Below, piece after piece: positions 33,455-41,073 of a stretch of 41,805 nt of DNA. Under the pieces are notes generated by a model. The model did no database searches, had not been told where the DNA came from, and saw only the letters and a list, made by a program, of their open reading frames with translations. The stretch lies in contig JAHCMJ010000003.1 of the NCBI GenBank assembly GCA_019192485.1, positions 1 to 41,805 of the forward strand, in the 5' to 3' direction. The position numbers and the translations under genes were made by a program. Source of the DNA: Cyclobacteriaceae bacterium HetDA_MAG_MS6 (GTDB taxonomy: Bacteria; Bacteroidota; Bacteroidia; Cytophagales; Cyclobacteriaceae). Within the stretch, counting starts at the first letter, position 1. Every line of letters starts with the position of its first letter.

Positions 33455-35629
33455 TTATGGTTTTGATTCCACCAACAGTAAATCAATCGTTCGGCGATCA
33501 ATATCTGTTTTGACAACCTGCACTTTCACTTCGTCACCTAATGAAATGATCCGGCCGTGTCTTTTCCCAATCACTCGAAATTGCTTCTCGTCAAACTCAT
33601 AATGATCATCGTCCATATCTGCTAGACGTACCATACCCTCGCATTTGGTTTGGATTATCTCTACGAAGACGCCCCACTCCGTGACACCAGAGACGATCCC
33701 TTGAAATTCCTCACCTAACATGCTGGTCATGAATTCCACCTGCTTGTATTTTATCGAGGCACGCTCTGCTTCTGCGGCTCTTTTCTCTCTCTCGGAGGAG
33801 TGGACACACTTCTTTTCATAAGATTCACGATCAGGAGACTTGTTGCCTCCGAGGTACTCCCACAGCAATCGGTGTACCATGACATCGGGATAGCGACGTA
33901 TCGGGGATGTGAAATGCGTATAATGCTCAAAAGCCAATCCGAAGTGTCCCCTAGGATCGGTGGTATATCTTGCTTTTGCCATAGAGCGTATAGCTAGAGA
34001 CTCCAATACATTTTGCTCAGGTCTGCCTTCTATATCGTTCATCAGCTTATTCAGGCTCTTGGAAACAGCGCCGGTTACTGTCAGTTTATGACCAAACTTG
34101 GCGGCAAATTGAGAAAAGGACTCCAACTTTTCCGGATCTGGATCGTCATGTGTCCGATAAACAAATGTGGATGACCCCTCTGGTTGTTTGCCTTCCTTTC
34201 TTTTGTAGATAAAGGTGGCAACCTCCCTGTTAGCAAGTAGCATAAATTCTTCGATCATCTTATGGGCATCCTTACGTTCCTTTGGCACCACCGCCAATGG
34301 CTTTCCTTGCTCATCCAGTTGGAACCGTACCTCAACTGTTTCGAAGTTCACTGCCCCGTCTTTGAATCTTTTATCTTTTAGCTGCTTTGCCAGGCTATTC
34401 AAAACCTCTAGTTCCCCAGCAAAATCTCCCTCCTTCTTTTCAATCCTCTCTTGCGCTTCTTCATAGGTAAAGCGACGATTGGACTTGATAATGCTCCGAC
34501 CAAAACTCTTTTTGGTAACTTTTGCCTTACTATCCATCTCGAAAATAGCGGAAAAAACAAGTTTTTCTTCATCAGGTCGCAGCGAACAAAGTCCATTAGA
34601 AAGCTTCTCAGGCAGCATAGGAATGGTCCGGTCAACTAAGTAGACCGAAGTAGCTCGCTCCAGTGCTTCGATGTCTAGAATAGTCTTGGGCTCGACGTAG
34701 TGCGATACATCGGCTATGTGCACCCCGATCTCATACTTGCCTTTGCCAATCTCCTGGATGGATAGTGCATCATCAAAGTCTTTGGCATCAATGGGATCTA
34801 CTGTGAAGGTGGTTATTTCCCTGAAGTCACGTCGATACTTCAACTCCTCGGGATCTATTTGATCCGAGAACTTATTGGCTGCTTGTTCTACCTTGTCCGG
34901 AAACTCAAAGGGTAATCCGAACTCCGCCATGATCGAATGAATCTCGGTCTCATTCTCTCCAGCTGCACCAAGTACCTGAATTACCTCTCCCAAGGGACTC
35001 TTGTTCCCTCTATCGTGCCACTTTTTGATGGTCACGATCACTTTATCATTGTGTTTGGCTTTGAGGATTTTCTCCGGGTATACGAATACATCAAAATGTA
35101 AATTGCGATTGTCCGGTACCACAAAAGAGTACTTTTCCGATATCTCGATTCTTCCGACAAAATCTGTCTTATGGCGAGATATTATTCGAAGGACTTTTCC
35201 TTCCGCTCTAAAGCCATCACTCGCAGGCCGAATAACCTGAACCTCCACACGATCTTTGTCTATCGCAAAATTCAAGTCTTCGGTCCGAACCCATATATCT
35301 TCCTCTACTTCGTCGCAAACGATATAGGCAAACCGTGCGTTGACGTGATCAACTGTGCCTTCATATGCTTCGGTTTCGACAAGGCTAACAAACCTTCCAT
35401 CACTTTTTCGCCGGATTTGATCTTTGGCCTCCATCCCGAAAAGCATGTCTTTTAGGGCATCCTTTGACTTCATGTCACGTAGGCGAAGCAACTTGATCAG
35501 TTGCCGGTAGCTATAGCTTTCGCCTGGGTTGGCGATAAATATCTCCTTCAATCTACGCTGTAAACCTCCTATTGGAATTTTTCCATTCTTTTTCCCCTTC
35601 GGTGGTTTCTTTTTCTTCTTTCTACTCAT
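33455..35629 (-). CDS. rnr: Ribonuclease R
   Basis: RNase R, 724 residues from the ATG at 35629, a processive 3'-5' exoribonuclease that degrades structured RNA. It begins with a Lys-rich stretch (MSRKKKKKPPKGKK), then a winged-helix-like N-terminal domain, cold-shock domains (about 80-240), the RNB catalytic domain with TVDPIDAKDFDDALS and the conserved HFGLAFEHYTHFTSPIRRYPD, and a C-terminal S1 domain (GIVSGVTEWGVFVEI, CEGMVRLADM). The frame stays open to 35731, but that would overlap the upstream gene by about 94 nt. The start lies 8 nt after the exonuclease stop, so it is the last gene of the manA operon. A partial copy of its tail lies at 31343-31430. Confidence 0.97.
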   Translation of the reverse strand: MSRKKKKKPPKGKKNGKIPIGGLQRRLKEIFIANPGESYSYRQLIKLLRLRDMKSKDALKDMLFGMEAKDQIRRKSDGRFVSLVETEAYEGTVDHVNARFAYIVCDEVEEDIWVRTEDLNFAIDKDRVEVQVIRPASDGFRAEGKVLRIISRHKTDFVGRIEISEKYSFVVPDNRNLHFDVFVYPEKILKAKHNDKVIVTIKKWHDRGNKSPLGEVIQVLGAAGENETEIHSIMAEFGLPFEFPDKVEQAANKFSDQIDPEELKYRRDFREITTFTVDPIDAKDFDDALSIQEIGKGKYEIGVHIADVSHYVEPKTILDIEALERATSVYLVDRTIPMLPEKLSNGLCSLRPDEEKLVFSAIFEMDSKAKVTKKSFGRSIIKSNRRFTYEEAQERIEKKEGDFAGELEVLNSLAKQLKDKRFKDGAVNFETVEVRFQLDEQGKPLAVVPKERKDAHKMIEEFMLLANREVATFIYKRKEGKQPEGSSTFVYRTHDDPDPEKLESFSQFAAKFGHKLTVTGAVSKSLNKLMNDIEGRPEQNVLESLAIRSMAKARYTTDPRGHFGLAFEHYTHFTSPIRRYPDVMVHRLLWEYLGGNKSPDRESYEKKCVHSSEREKRAAEAERASIKYKQVEFMTSMLGEEFQGIVSGVTEWGVFVEIIQTKCEGMVRLADMDDDHYEFDEKQFRVIGKRHGRIISLGDEVKVQVVKTDIDRRTIDLLLVESKP

Positions 35630-35637
35630 TATTGGGG

Positions 35638-36363
35638 TTAAGACACAAAGGTAGTATGAGCTTCGGTGATGAGCGGCAAGTTTTTGAGTTGCAGATACAA
35701 CTGGGCCGTTACCACCACATCTCGCTCGCAATATCTTGCAATTCTCTCTAATCCGCTTTCCTCCTGATAATAAACCGGATTGACCTGAGACCCATCAATA
35801 TCGTCTTTGCTTGACGGGATATCAAACAAATTTGCCAATAAATCTAGCGAGGTGAAGCTTTTGCGGTCTCCAAATTTCCATAGCTCCATGGTGTCAATAT
35901 GCTGAACTTCCCATGGCTTTCGGCCAGAGATATCTAATGTGTAAGGTAGTCCTAATCGATTTACAAACATCCGTCGACTTAGGTAGGGGAAGTCAAACTC
36001 TTTGCCATTGTGAGCGCACAGTTGCAGGGTTTCCTGGTCAAACTTGGTTTCCAGAAAAGTCTTGAAGTCGTTCAAGAGTTGCTTTTCATCATGGTTGGCG
36101 AAGGACATCACCCGAAGTCCAATTTCACCCTGTTCTACCTGGTGGAAAATGCCTACAGCGATGACTATCACTTTACCAAACTCTGCGTAAATAGCAGCGC
36201 GATCAAAATAGAGCTGCTCGGCAGAAAGCTCATCATCATTTTTGATGAAAATGGACTTTCGCTGCCAGTGTTTTTGCATGGCTGGAGATATCTCTTCCAA
36301 ATGCTCCGAGGCTGAGACTGTTTCGATGTCAATAACCAGGATATTCTTGAGGTCCCTGATCAT
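35638..36363 (-). CDS. DEDD-type 3'-5' exonuclease, PolB exonuclease-like
   Basis: A 241-residue protein with an RNase H-like DEDD exonuclease fold. Exo I is VIDIETVSASE (DxE, about 10-20), Exo II is LCAHNGKEFDFPYLSRRM (about 116-133) and Exo III is ARYCERDVVVTAQLYL (about 209-224), with YCxxD typical of DEDDy enzymes. All metal-binding acids are present. It matches the stand-alone family similar to the DNA polymerase B exonuclease domain (predicted 3'-5' exonuclease); DNA or RNA substrate cannot be decided. It overlaps the upstream gene by 4 nt (ATGA) and precedes rnr by 8 nt. Confidence 0.88.
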   Translation of the reverse strand: MIRDLKNILVIDIETVSASEHLEEISPAMQKHWQRKSIFIKNDDELSAEQLYFDRAAIYAEFGKVIVIAVGIFHQVEQGEIGLRVMSFANHDEKQLLNDFKTFLETKFDQETLQLCAHNGKEFDFPYLSRRMFVNRLGLPYTLDISGRKPWEVQHIDTMELWKFGDRKSFTSLDLLANLFDIPSSKDDIDGSQVNPVYYQEESGLERIARYCERDVVVTAQLYLQLKNLPLITEAHTTFVS

Positions 36364-36752
36364 GGATGCAAAACCCCTTCTAGCTTTAGCTCTTCAATGA
36401 AACTAAGATTTTCTTCTCGGATACTGTCCGGTACGAAGATGTATTTCTTGTCGTAAAGCTGCCCATTAATAAAAAAGCTCACCCAATATTCATTATTGAG
36501 ATGGAAGACTCCGGGGTCAATCGGCTCGATCAATGCATATTCACCAGCGTCAAGGTAAGGGATCGCATGTCTCAAGGTAGATGTCGCCTGCCTGTTTTCA
36601 TCTTTAGAGCCATAGCCTTTGGAAGTAATCATCAAGTTATCCATCTTCTTTTGACCTCGATTGATGATATAGACTTTCCAAAACTTATCGTCTGTCTTGG
36701 CGATGGTCAGATAGACTTCCTCAACCTCGGGGAATTGAATATCCTTTTTCAT
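36360..36752 (-). CDS. Conserved hypothetical protein in the lipB-rnr operon
   Basis: A 130-residue soluble protein without signal or membrane helix. It looks mainly beta-stranded (VEEVYLTIAKTDDKFWKVYI, MITSKGYGSKDENRQATSTL, YWVSFFINGQLYDKKYIFV), with a short C-terminal helix. I do not recognise the family. Both ends overlap the neighbouring genes by 4 nt, so it is clearly an expressed member of the manA-lipB-x-exo-rnr operon. No catalytic motif is visible. Confidence 0.8.
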   Translation of the reverse strand: MKKDIQFPEVEEVYLTIAKTDDKFWKVYIINRGQKKMDNLMITSKGYGSKDENRQATSTLRHAIPYLDAGEYALIEPIDPGVFHLNNEYWVSFFINGQLYDKKYIFVPDSIREENLSFIEELKLEGVLHP

Positions 36753-37462
36753 GTAAATAATGTCATTTCAAATTGGCGAGCCAGATATGTTTTAAGCTTC
36801 TCCTCAACCTCTGGCATATTCGGCATGTAGCCGAGTTCTTTGTGCAGAGAAGTTACAGCCTTATCTGCTATTCCGCAAGGAACAATGTAGCCGAAATAGT
36901 CCAAGTCTACATTTACATTGAATGCAAAGCCGTGCATGGTGACCCATCTACTCGATTTTACCCCCAAGGCGCATATTTTTCGGGCCTTATCATCATCTTC
37001 AAAGTCGATCCAAACTCCAGTCAGGCCCTCAATTCTCCCTGCGGAAATACCATAGTCGGCTAAAGTCAATATTACGGCTTCTTCCAGATATCGTAAATAT
37101 CGATGAATATCAGTGAAAAAGTTATCCAGGTCAAGAATCGGATAACCAACAATCTGACCGGGTCCATGATAAGTGATGTCTCCTCCGCGGTTGATCTTGT
37201 AAAAGGAGGCTTTTTTATCTGTGAGCTCTTGATGGGATAGCAGCAAGTGACCCTGATCTCCACTTTTTCCTAAGGTGAAGACATGAGGGTGATAACAAAA
37301 TATCAAGTAATTGTCAGTTGCGACCTGCTTCTCAGGTGGATGCTTTCTATTGGTTATCTTCCGGTCTACGGTACGTTGAAACAAACTTTCCTGATAGTCC
37401 CATGCCTCTTGATAATCTTTTATGCCTAGATGCACGAACTTGGTTTTTCTATTTTGGATCAT
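36749..37462 (-). CDS. lipB: Octanoyl-ACP:protein N-octanoyltransferase
   Basis: LipB, 237 residues, moves octanoyl from acyl carrier protein to the lipoyl domains of 2-oxoacid dehydrogenases and the glycine cleavage H protein. Visible motifs are RGGDITYHGPGQIVGYPILD (about 91-110), GLTGVWID, and the catalytic pair: Lys in ALGVKSSRWVTMHGFAFNV and Cys in YIVPCGIADKAVTSL. It overlaps manA upstream and the hypothetical gene downstream by 4 nt each. LipA is not in the window. Confidence 0.96.
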   Translation of the reverse strand: MIQNRKTKFVHLGIKDYQEAWDYQESLFQRTVDRKITNRKHPPEKQVATDNYLIFCYHPHVFTLGKSGDQGHLLLSHQELTDKKASFYKINRGGDITYHGPGQIVGYPILDLDNFFTDIHRYLRYLEEAVILTLADYGISAGRIEGLTGVWIDFEDDDKARKICALGVKSSRWVTMHGFAFNVNVDLDYFGYIVPCGIADKAVTSLHKELGYMPNMPEVEEKLKTYLARQFEMTLFT

Positions 37463-38439
37463 TCGATATACGACTCTAACAATGTCGTATCAGTGGAAGT
37501 TTCCAACGTATATTGTTTAATACATGCGGGGATGAGCACCACCTGCCCCTTTTTCAAGGACGAGTTGTTTCCCAAAGCCCTCAGGGTCACTTCACCGTCT
37601 AGCACCATATAGATCTTGAATGAGTCCAGGGAAGTCAGACTCACTTCAAAAGGTTTTGTCAGGTTGAGTTTGTTCGTAGTGAAATAAGGACTTTTCACCA
37701 ACTGTACCCTGGAATCTTTCTTATCGGAATACTGGGTTTTGTAGTCATCATAATATCCATAGTCAATAGCATCTAGTGCTTCTTCTACATGTAGCTCCCG
37801 CTTATTCCCCTGAGCATCGACTCTGTCGAAATCGTAGATTCGGTAGGTGATATCTGAAGTTTGCTGGATTTCTGCGATGAGTAATCCTTTTCCAATCGTA
37901 TGAACGCGACCCGCCGGAAGGAAAAAGACATCTCCATCGTTCACCTCCTCCTGGTTGAGAATATCGGTGAGCTTTCCTTTCTTAAAATGCTCAACATAAG
38001 TTTCCTGATCCACTTCCTGATTGAATCCTGATATCAGCGAAGCTCCCGGGTCGGCCTGTACGGCATACCACATTTCGGTTTTGCCAAAAGAATTATGTCT
38101 ACTTCGAGCAAGTTCATCATTCGGATGGACCTGGATGGACAAATCTTGATTGGCATCTATAAATTTGATCAGCAATGGGAACTCATCTCCAAACTGCTCA
38201 TAAACTTTCTCACCTACTAGTTCTGATTTGAATTCCTGAACCAGTGATTTTAAGTTTTGACCATGAAAAGGACCATTAACTACTTCTGATATGTCTCCTT
38301 CAACACCAGATATTTCCCATGTTTCACCGCAATTGGGTAATGGAGAAAATTCTTTCCCCAGGACTGTTTTGATTTTGTTACCGCCCCAGATCTTATCTTT
38401 AAAAATGGTCTTGAAAACTAGTGGATAAAGTGCACTCAT
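37459..38439 (-). CDS. manA: Class I mannose-6-phosphate isomerase
   Basis: ManA, 326 residues, interconverts mannose-6-phosphate and fructose-6-phosphate, feeding GDP-sugar and glycan synthesis. The cupin fold has KDKIWGGNKI near the start, metal-ligand motif LSIQVHPND (about 98-106), a GKTEMWYAVQ strand with the metal-binding Glu, and the later FFLPAGRVHTIGKGLLIAEIQQTSDITYRIYDF. This is the short Bacteroidota/Firmicutes type. It heads the operon to rnr; its start is only 12 nt from the divergent yraN start, so its promoter must lie within yraN. Confidence 0.94.
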   Translation of the reverse strand: MSALYPLVFKTIFKDKIWGGNKIKTVLGKEFSPLPNCGETWEISGVEGDISEVVNGPFHGQNLKSLVQEFKSELVGEKVYEQFGDEFPLLIKFIDANQDLSIQVHPNDELARSRHNSFGKTEMWYAVQADPGASLISGFNQEVDQETYVEHFKKGKLTDILNQEEVNDGDVFFLPAGRVHTIGKGLLIAEIQQTSDITYRIYDFDRVDAQGNKRELHVEEALDAIDYGYYDDYKTQYSDKKDSRVQLVKSPYFTTNKLNLTKPFEVSLTSLDSFKIYMVLDGEVTLRALGNNSSLKKGQVVLIPACIKQYTLETSTDTTLLESYIE

Positions 38440-38451
38440 AGAAACGAATTC

Positions 38452-38799
38452 ATGGATCGCAAAACTAAAGGAAAATATGGGGAAGACTTGACGGTGGCTT
38501 TCCTAGAATCACGGAAAATTGAGGTATTGGAGAAAAACTATCGCCATGGTCGAGGGGAGATTGATCTAATTGGTTTGTGGAAAAACCAGACCCTTCTTTT
38601 CATTGAGGTCAAATATCGAAGTAACTCCAATTTTGGATACCCAGAAAGCTTCGTTTCCATGAACCAACAGAAAACCATCATAAGTACTGCTGATCAATAC
38701 ATACACGATATCAACTGGCAGAAAGACATCCGCTTTGATATCATGGCGATTAACGAATCAAATGGTAGTATTGAATATTTTGAGGATGCTTTCCACTAG
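38452..38799 (+). CDS. YraN family (UPF0102) nuclease-like protein
   Basis: A 115-residue protein with the YraN/UPF0102 signature: GKYGEDLTVAFLESRKIEVL at the start, then NYRHGRGEIDLIGLWKNQTLLFIEVKYRS, i.e. the G-E-I-D-L and E-V-K motifs of the PD-(D/E)xK-like nuclease fold. Length is typical. It is divergent from manA (12 nt between starts) and ends 1 nt before the stop of the opposing DUF456 gene. The biological role of the family is poorly known. Confidence 0.93.
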   Translation: MDRKTKGKYGEDLTVAFLESRKIEVLEKNYRHGRGEIDLIGLWKNQTLLFIEVKYRSNSNFGYPESFVSMNQQKTIISTADQYIHDINWQKDIRFDIMAINESNGSIEYFEDAFH

Positions 38800-38800
38800 T

Positions 38801-39307
38801 TTATCCAAAGATTGAGCTAATAGTAAAAGACCCTAATTTGATAGATACAACGATGCCAATGGCAATAGAAACCAGCACTTTGGCTAGGGTAGCCGTCACG
38901 AAGCCCAGGAAAGATCCGAAACCAGACTTGAGTGCAGCACGCCACTGATTGCCGCCGATGAGGTCTCCAATGATTGCACCCAGCAATGGACCTAGGATAA
39001 TGCCAAAGGGAATCGGCAATAGGACTCCTGCCACTGTACCTATGATGCCACCGTAAATACCTGCTTTTGTCCCTCCAAACTTTTTTGTGGCCATGACCGG
39101 AAGCATATAGTCTAGTATGGTAATCCCTAGTGCTAGGAGGGTCCAAAAAATCCACCAACCAACAGAGATCTGATTTTCTATCGCGCTAAAGTGTGTACAC
39201 CAGAGTGCTCCATACGCCAGTATTGGTCCTGGCAAGGGGGGTAAAACAGAAAAAATGATACCCGCAGCAACTAAAAGAAAAGCCAAAACAATTAGAAAAT
39301 AGATCAT
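38801..39307 (-). CDS. DUF456 membrane protein
   Basis: A 168-residue integral membrane protein. The N-terminus has ILVLAFLLVAAGIIFSVLPPLPGP-like sequence (about 5-30) with the PPLPGP loop, and the middle contains a glycine-rich hairpin (KFGGTKAGIYGGIIGTVAGVLLPIPFG followed by GPLLGAIIGDLIGG), which defines DUF456. Four to five membrane helices are likely. It converges on yraN. TAGCTTTG on its strand (39360-39353) resembles the -7 promoter element 46 nt upstream, without a -33 partner. Confidence 0.88.
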   Translation of the reverse strand: MIYFLIVLAFLLVAAGIIFSVLPPLPGPILAYGALWCTHFSAIENQISVGWWIFWTLLALGITILDYMLPVMATKKFGGTKAGIYGGIIGTVAGVLLPIPFGIILGPLLGAIIGDLIGGNQWRAALKSGFGSFLGFVTATLAKVLVSIAIGIVVSIKLGSFTISSIFG

Positions 39308-39543
39308 AATAAAGTCAATTAAGCTGACTGCTACAACTTATTTCCAGCAGCTCAAAGCTAAGATTTATCATCTATTTGCCTACTGATTTAAGTCTTTAGC
39401 TCTCAAAATCAACAAATTCGGACGCACTTGAAGTGTAGGATTTCCACCCATGGTTCGGAAGTCCAGCTAGTCGGAAAATAATGAATGGAATCAGAGAAGG
39501 GTCGAAAGTCTATGTAACTGGATATTGCTGTTAGTTTGGTGGA

Positions 39544-40161
39544 CTATTTCCTTGCTAAAGACATGGCATAGTACATTTCAGTTGCAATCTGGCGACATCT
39601 TTCATCATATCGTGAGGTTTCTTCAGGTGTACCATCCGCTACTTTGGGGTCCTCATAGTGTAGGCCAATACGTTTGGCGGAACCCATCACAATTGGGCAT
39701 TCGGCATCGGCCTCAGAACAGGTCATCACTGCACAAAAAGGACTATGATTGACGGTGGCATCATAGCGTTTCGAAAATGATTTAACAGTAACACCTTCAG
39801 CAAAACTCACCTGATAACACGGGTTACTTCCCCCTGGATCATCTATCTGAAATCCTGCTCTACGCATAGCGGCTACTGCGCGTGAATTAAAGGCAGTAGC
39901 TTCGGTCCCGCCGGAAAAAGTTCTCACCTCAGGTATATCAAAATGAAAGGCGGCAGCAGCAGCCCAAAGCTGACTAAGGTGACTTCTTCTACTGTTGTGC
40001 GTGCATATAAAATTCAGATTCGCTACTTCCCCTGATCGCTTTCTCCCTGTAACGTATTCAGCTACTTCACTCAAAAGGGCTTTCCTATTCGGGGATAAAT
40101 CCTGTACATCAATCTGAAGCTGATTTAGGTAATCTTGAATCGCTGGATAAAGTCTGTTCAT
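39544..40161 (-). CDS. arsC: Thioredoxin-type arsenate reductase / LMW phosphatase-like protein
   Basis: A 205-residue protein from the ATG at 40161 (a TTG lies at 40182). A helical N-terminal extension of about 45 residues precedes the LMW-PTP-like domain. The phosphate loop is FICTHNSRRS with nucleophile Cys53 and Arg59 (CX5R). TCSEADAECPIVMG supplies the redox pair Cys148 and Cys155, spaced seven apart as in the thioredoxin-coupled ArsC of Staphylococcus aureus. The Asp-Pro acid is in HYEDPKVADG (Asp171). It therefore should reduce arsenate to arsenite. It is the last gene of the ars string, separated from arsI by 93 nt holding an operator-like site and a hairpin. Confidence 0.85.
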   Translation of the reverse strand: MNRLYPAIQDYLNQLQIDVQDLSPNRKALLSEVAEYVTGRKRSGEVANLNFICTHNSRRSHLSQLWAAAAAFHFDIPEVRTFSGGTEATAFNSRAVAAMRRAGFQIDDPGGSNPCYQVSFAEGVTVKSFSKRYDATVNHSPFCAVMTCSEADAECPIVMGSAKRIGLHYEDPKVADGTPEETSRYDERCRQIATEMYYAMSLARK

Positions 40162-40185
40162 GACCGTTCGTTGTTTCTGCAAATG

Positions 40186-40220
40186 AATAAACCAAACCGA
40201 AGCATCAGTTTGGTTTATTG
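40186..40220. repeat. 12-bp perfect inverted repeat upstream of arsC
   Basis: 40186-40197 (AATAAACCAAAC) and 40209-40220 (GTTTGGTTTATT) are perfect inverted repeats with an 11-nt loop. The structure lies 25 nt before the arsC ATG and touches the operator-like site 40221-40233. Neither strand shows a T-run after it, so an intrinsic terminator is unlikely. A leader hairpin controlling arsC expression, or a binding site for a dimeric protein, are both possible. Confidence 0.6.
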
Positions 40221-40233
40221 CAATATTACGATC
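40221..40233. promoter_or_regulatory. Putative ArsR operator upstream of arsC
   Basis: GCAATATTACGAT is identical over 13 nt to the palindromic element at the aqpS start (41726-41738). Here the left half is less symmetrical (ATTGC-AATATT-ACGAT instead of ATCGC). It lies between arsI and arsC. The exact repetition inside one ars locus with an arsR gene makes it a good candidate for ArsR binding; binding itself is not shown. Confidence 0.55.
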
Positions 40234-40254
40234 AAAAGAAATAAAAAAAGAGTT

Positions 40255-40671
40255 TTAGCAGCAAGGTGATGCTGAATACTTTTTCTCCTTTTGCTCCACA
40301 TCTTCTTTGAAGTGATATACCTCCCAAGCATATCCATCGGGATCGTTTACCCAAAATTTGTCTTGTTTAGCATAGCAGCACGCGGTATTATCTTCCTCCA
40401 GGGCTATTTCCAATCTTTTTTCAATCGCCTGCTTCTTGTCTCTCAAATGTTGGGTTGAGTTGACGCGGAGGCCCAGATGGCCAAATAGCGGCAAAATATT
40501 CTCAGCAGGAGATTGAATGAAGGAGATTACCAATCCGGGATTATCCAATTCAAACTTGGCATAGTCAGTTTTGACTTTTACCGGTTCGACCCCAAACAGA
40601 TCTTGGTAAAAGACCACAGTCCGCTCGATATCTGAAACATGTAAGCCAATGTGAAATTTGTTTTGTTCCAT
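40255..40671 (-). CDS. arsI: ArsI/CadI-type glyoxalase-fold protein
   Basis: A 138-residue vicinal-oxygen-chelate (glyoxalase/dioxygenase) protein. Metal ligands fit His7 (NKFHIGLHV), His65 (FGHLGLRV) and Glu117 (AWEVYHF), and the vicinal cysteine pair Cys98-Cys99 in NTACCYAKQDKFWVNDPDG is the hallmark of ArsI C-As lyases and CadI. ArsI splits the carbon-arsenic bond of trivalent organoarsenicals. A second cysteine pair ends the protein (SPCC). It lies 70 nt after arsR and before arsC. A simple metal-induced CadI role cannot be excluded. Confidence 0.87.
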   Translation of the reverse strand: MEQNKFHIGLHVSDIERTVVFYQDLFGVEPVKVKTDYAKFELDNPGLVISFIQSPAENILPLFGHLGLRVNSTQHLRDKKQAIEKRLEIALEEDNTACCYAKQDKFWVNDPDGYAWEVYHFKEDVEQKEKKYSASPCC

Positions 40672-40741
40672 TTGTTTATTGTTTAGTTAAGATCATTCAT
40701 CTATAATGACGCAGCATTGAAAAATTGATGATGCCACTCGA

Positions 40742-41071
40742 TTAGCAACAACCAGGTGAGGACGGTAGCTTTGCAAAGAGTGCTTCAAATCGGCCTCTTA
40801 ATGTATGCCAAACCACTTTGTCGATACAGTAGCTCATGGCGGTGCCCTCTATTGCTCCCATAATGATACCTAGCGACTTCAGTTCTTTCAGGTGTTGTGA
40901 GATGGTCGCCTGTGCCAGACCCAGCTCATTTACCAAATCACTATTAATACATTGGTCTGCTTTGAGCAAATGTTCCAATATGGCTATTCGAGCAGGATGG
41001 GCAAGTGCCTTCGCCATTCCTGCTAGTTCGTTTTGATCCGCGGTAAAAAGGTCTGTCTTGGTGATACCCAT
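40742..41071 (-). CDS. arsR: ArsR-family metalloid-responsive repressor
   Basis: A 109-residue winged-helix repressor. KALAHPARIAILEHLLKADQCINSDLVNELGLAQATISQHLKELKSLGII covers the helix-turn-helix (about 21-70). Cysteines are at 41, 82 and a C-terminal pair 108-109 (SPGCC). The ELCVCDL motif of E. coli ArsR is absent, so As(III) sensing would use a different cysteine set, probably Cys41/Cys82 or the C-terminal pair. It starts 2 nt after the aqpS stop, hence is coupled to the channel gene. Confidence 0.93.
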   Translation of the reverse strand: MGITKTDLFTADQNELAGMAKALAHPARIAILEHLLKADQCINSDLVNELGLAQATISQHLKELKSLGIIMGAIEGTAMSYCIDKVVWHTLRGRFEALFAKLPSSPGCC

Positions 41072-41073
41072 TT

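Noticed and set aside
33501-33621. The ATATCTG pair inside rnr as an insertion-element target duplication
   Set aside because: The two 7-mers lie inside an intact coding region 114 nt apart; they explain the deletion in the scar but do not flank any element.
39353-39360. TAGCTTTG as a promoter of the DUF456 gene
   Set aside because: Matches the -7 consensus but has no -33 partner at suitable distance; such 8-mers are common by chance.
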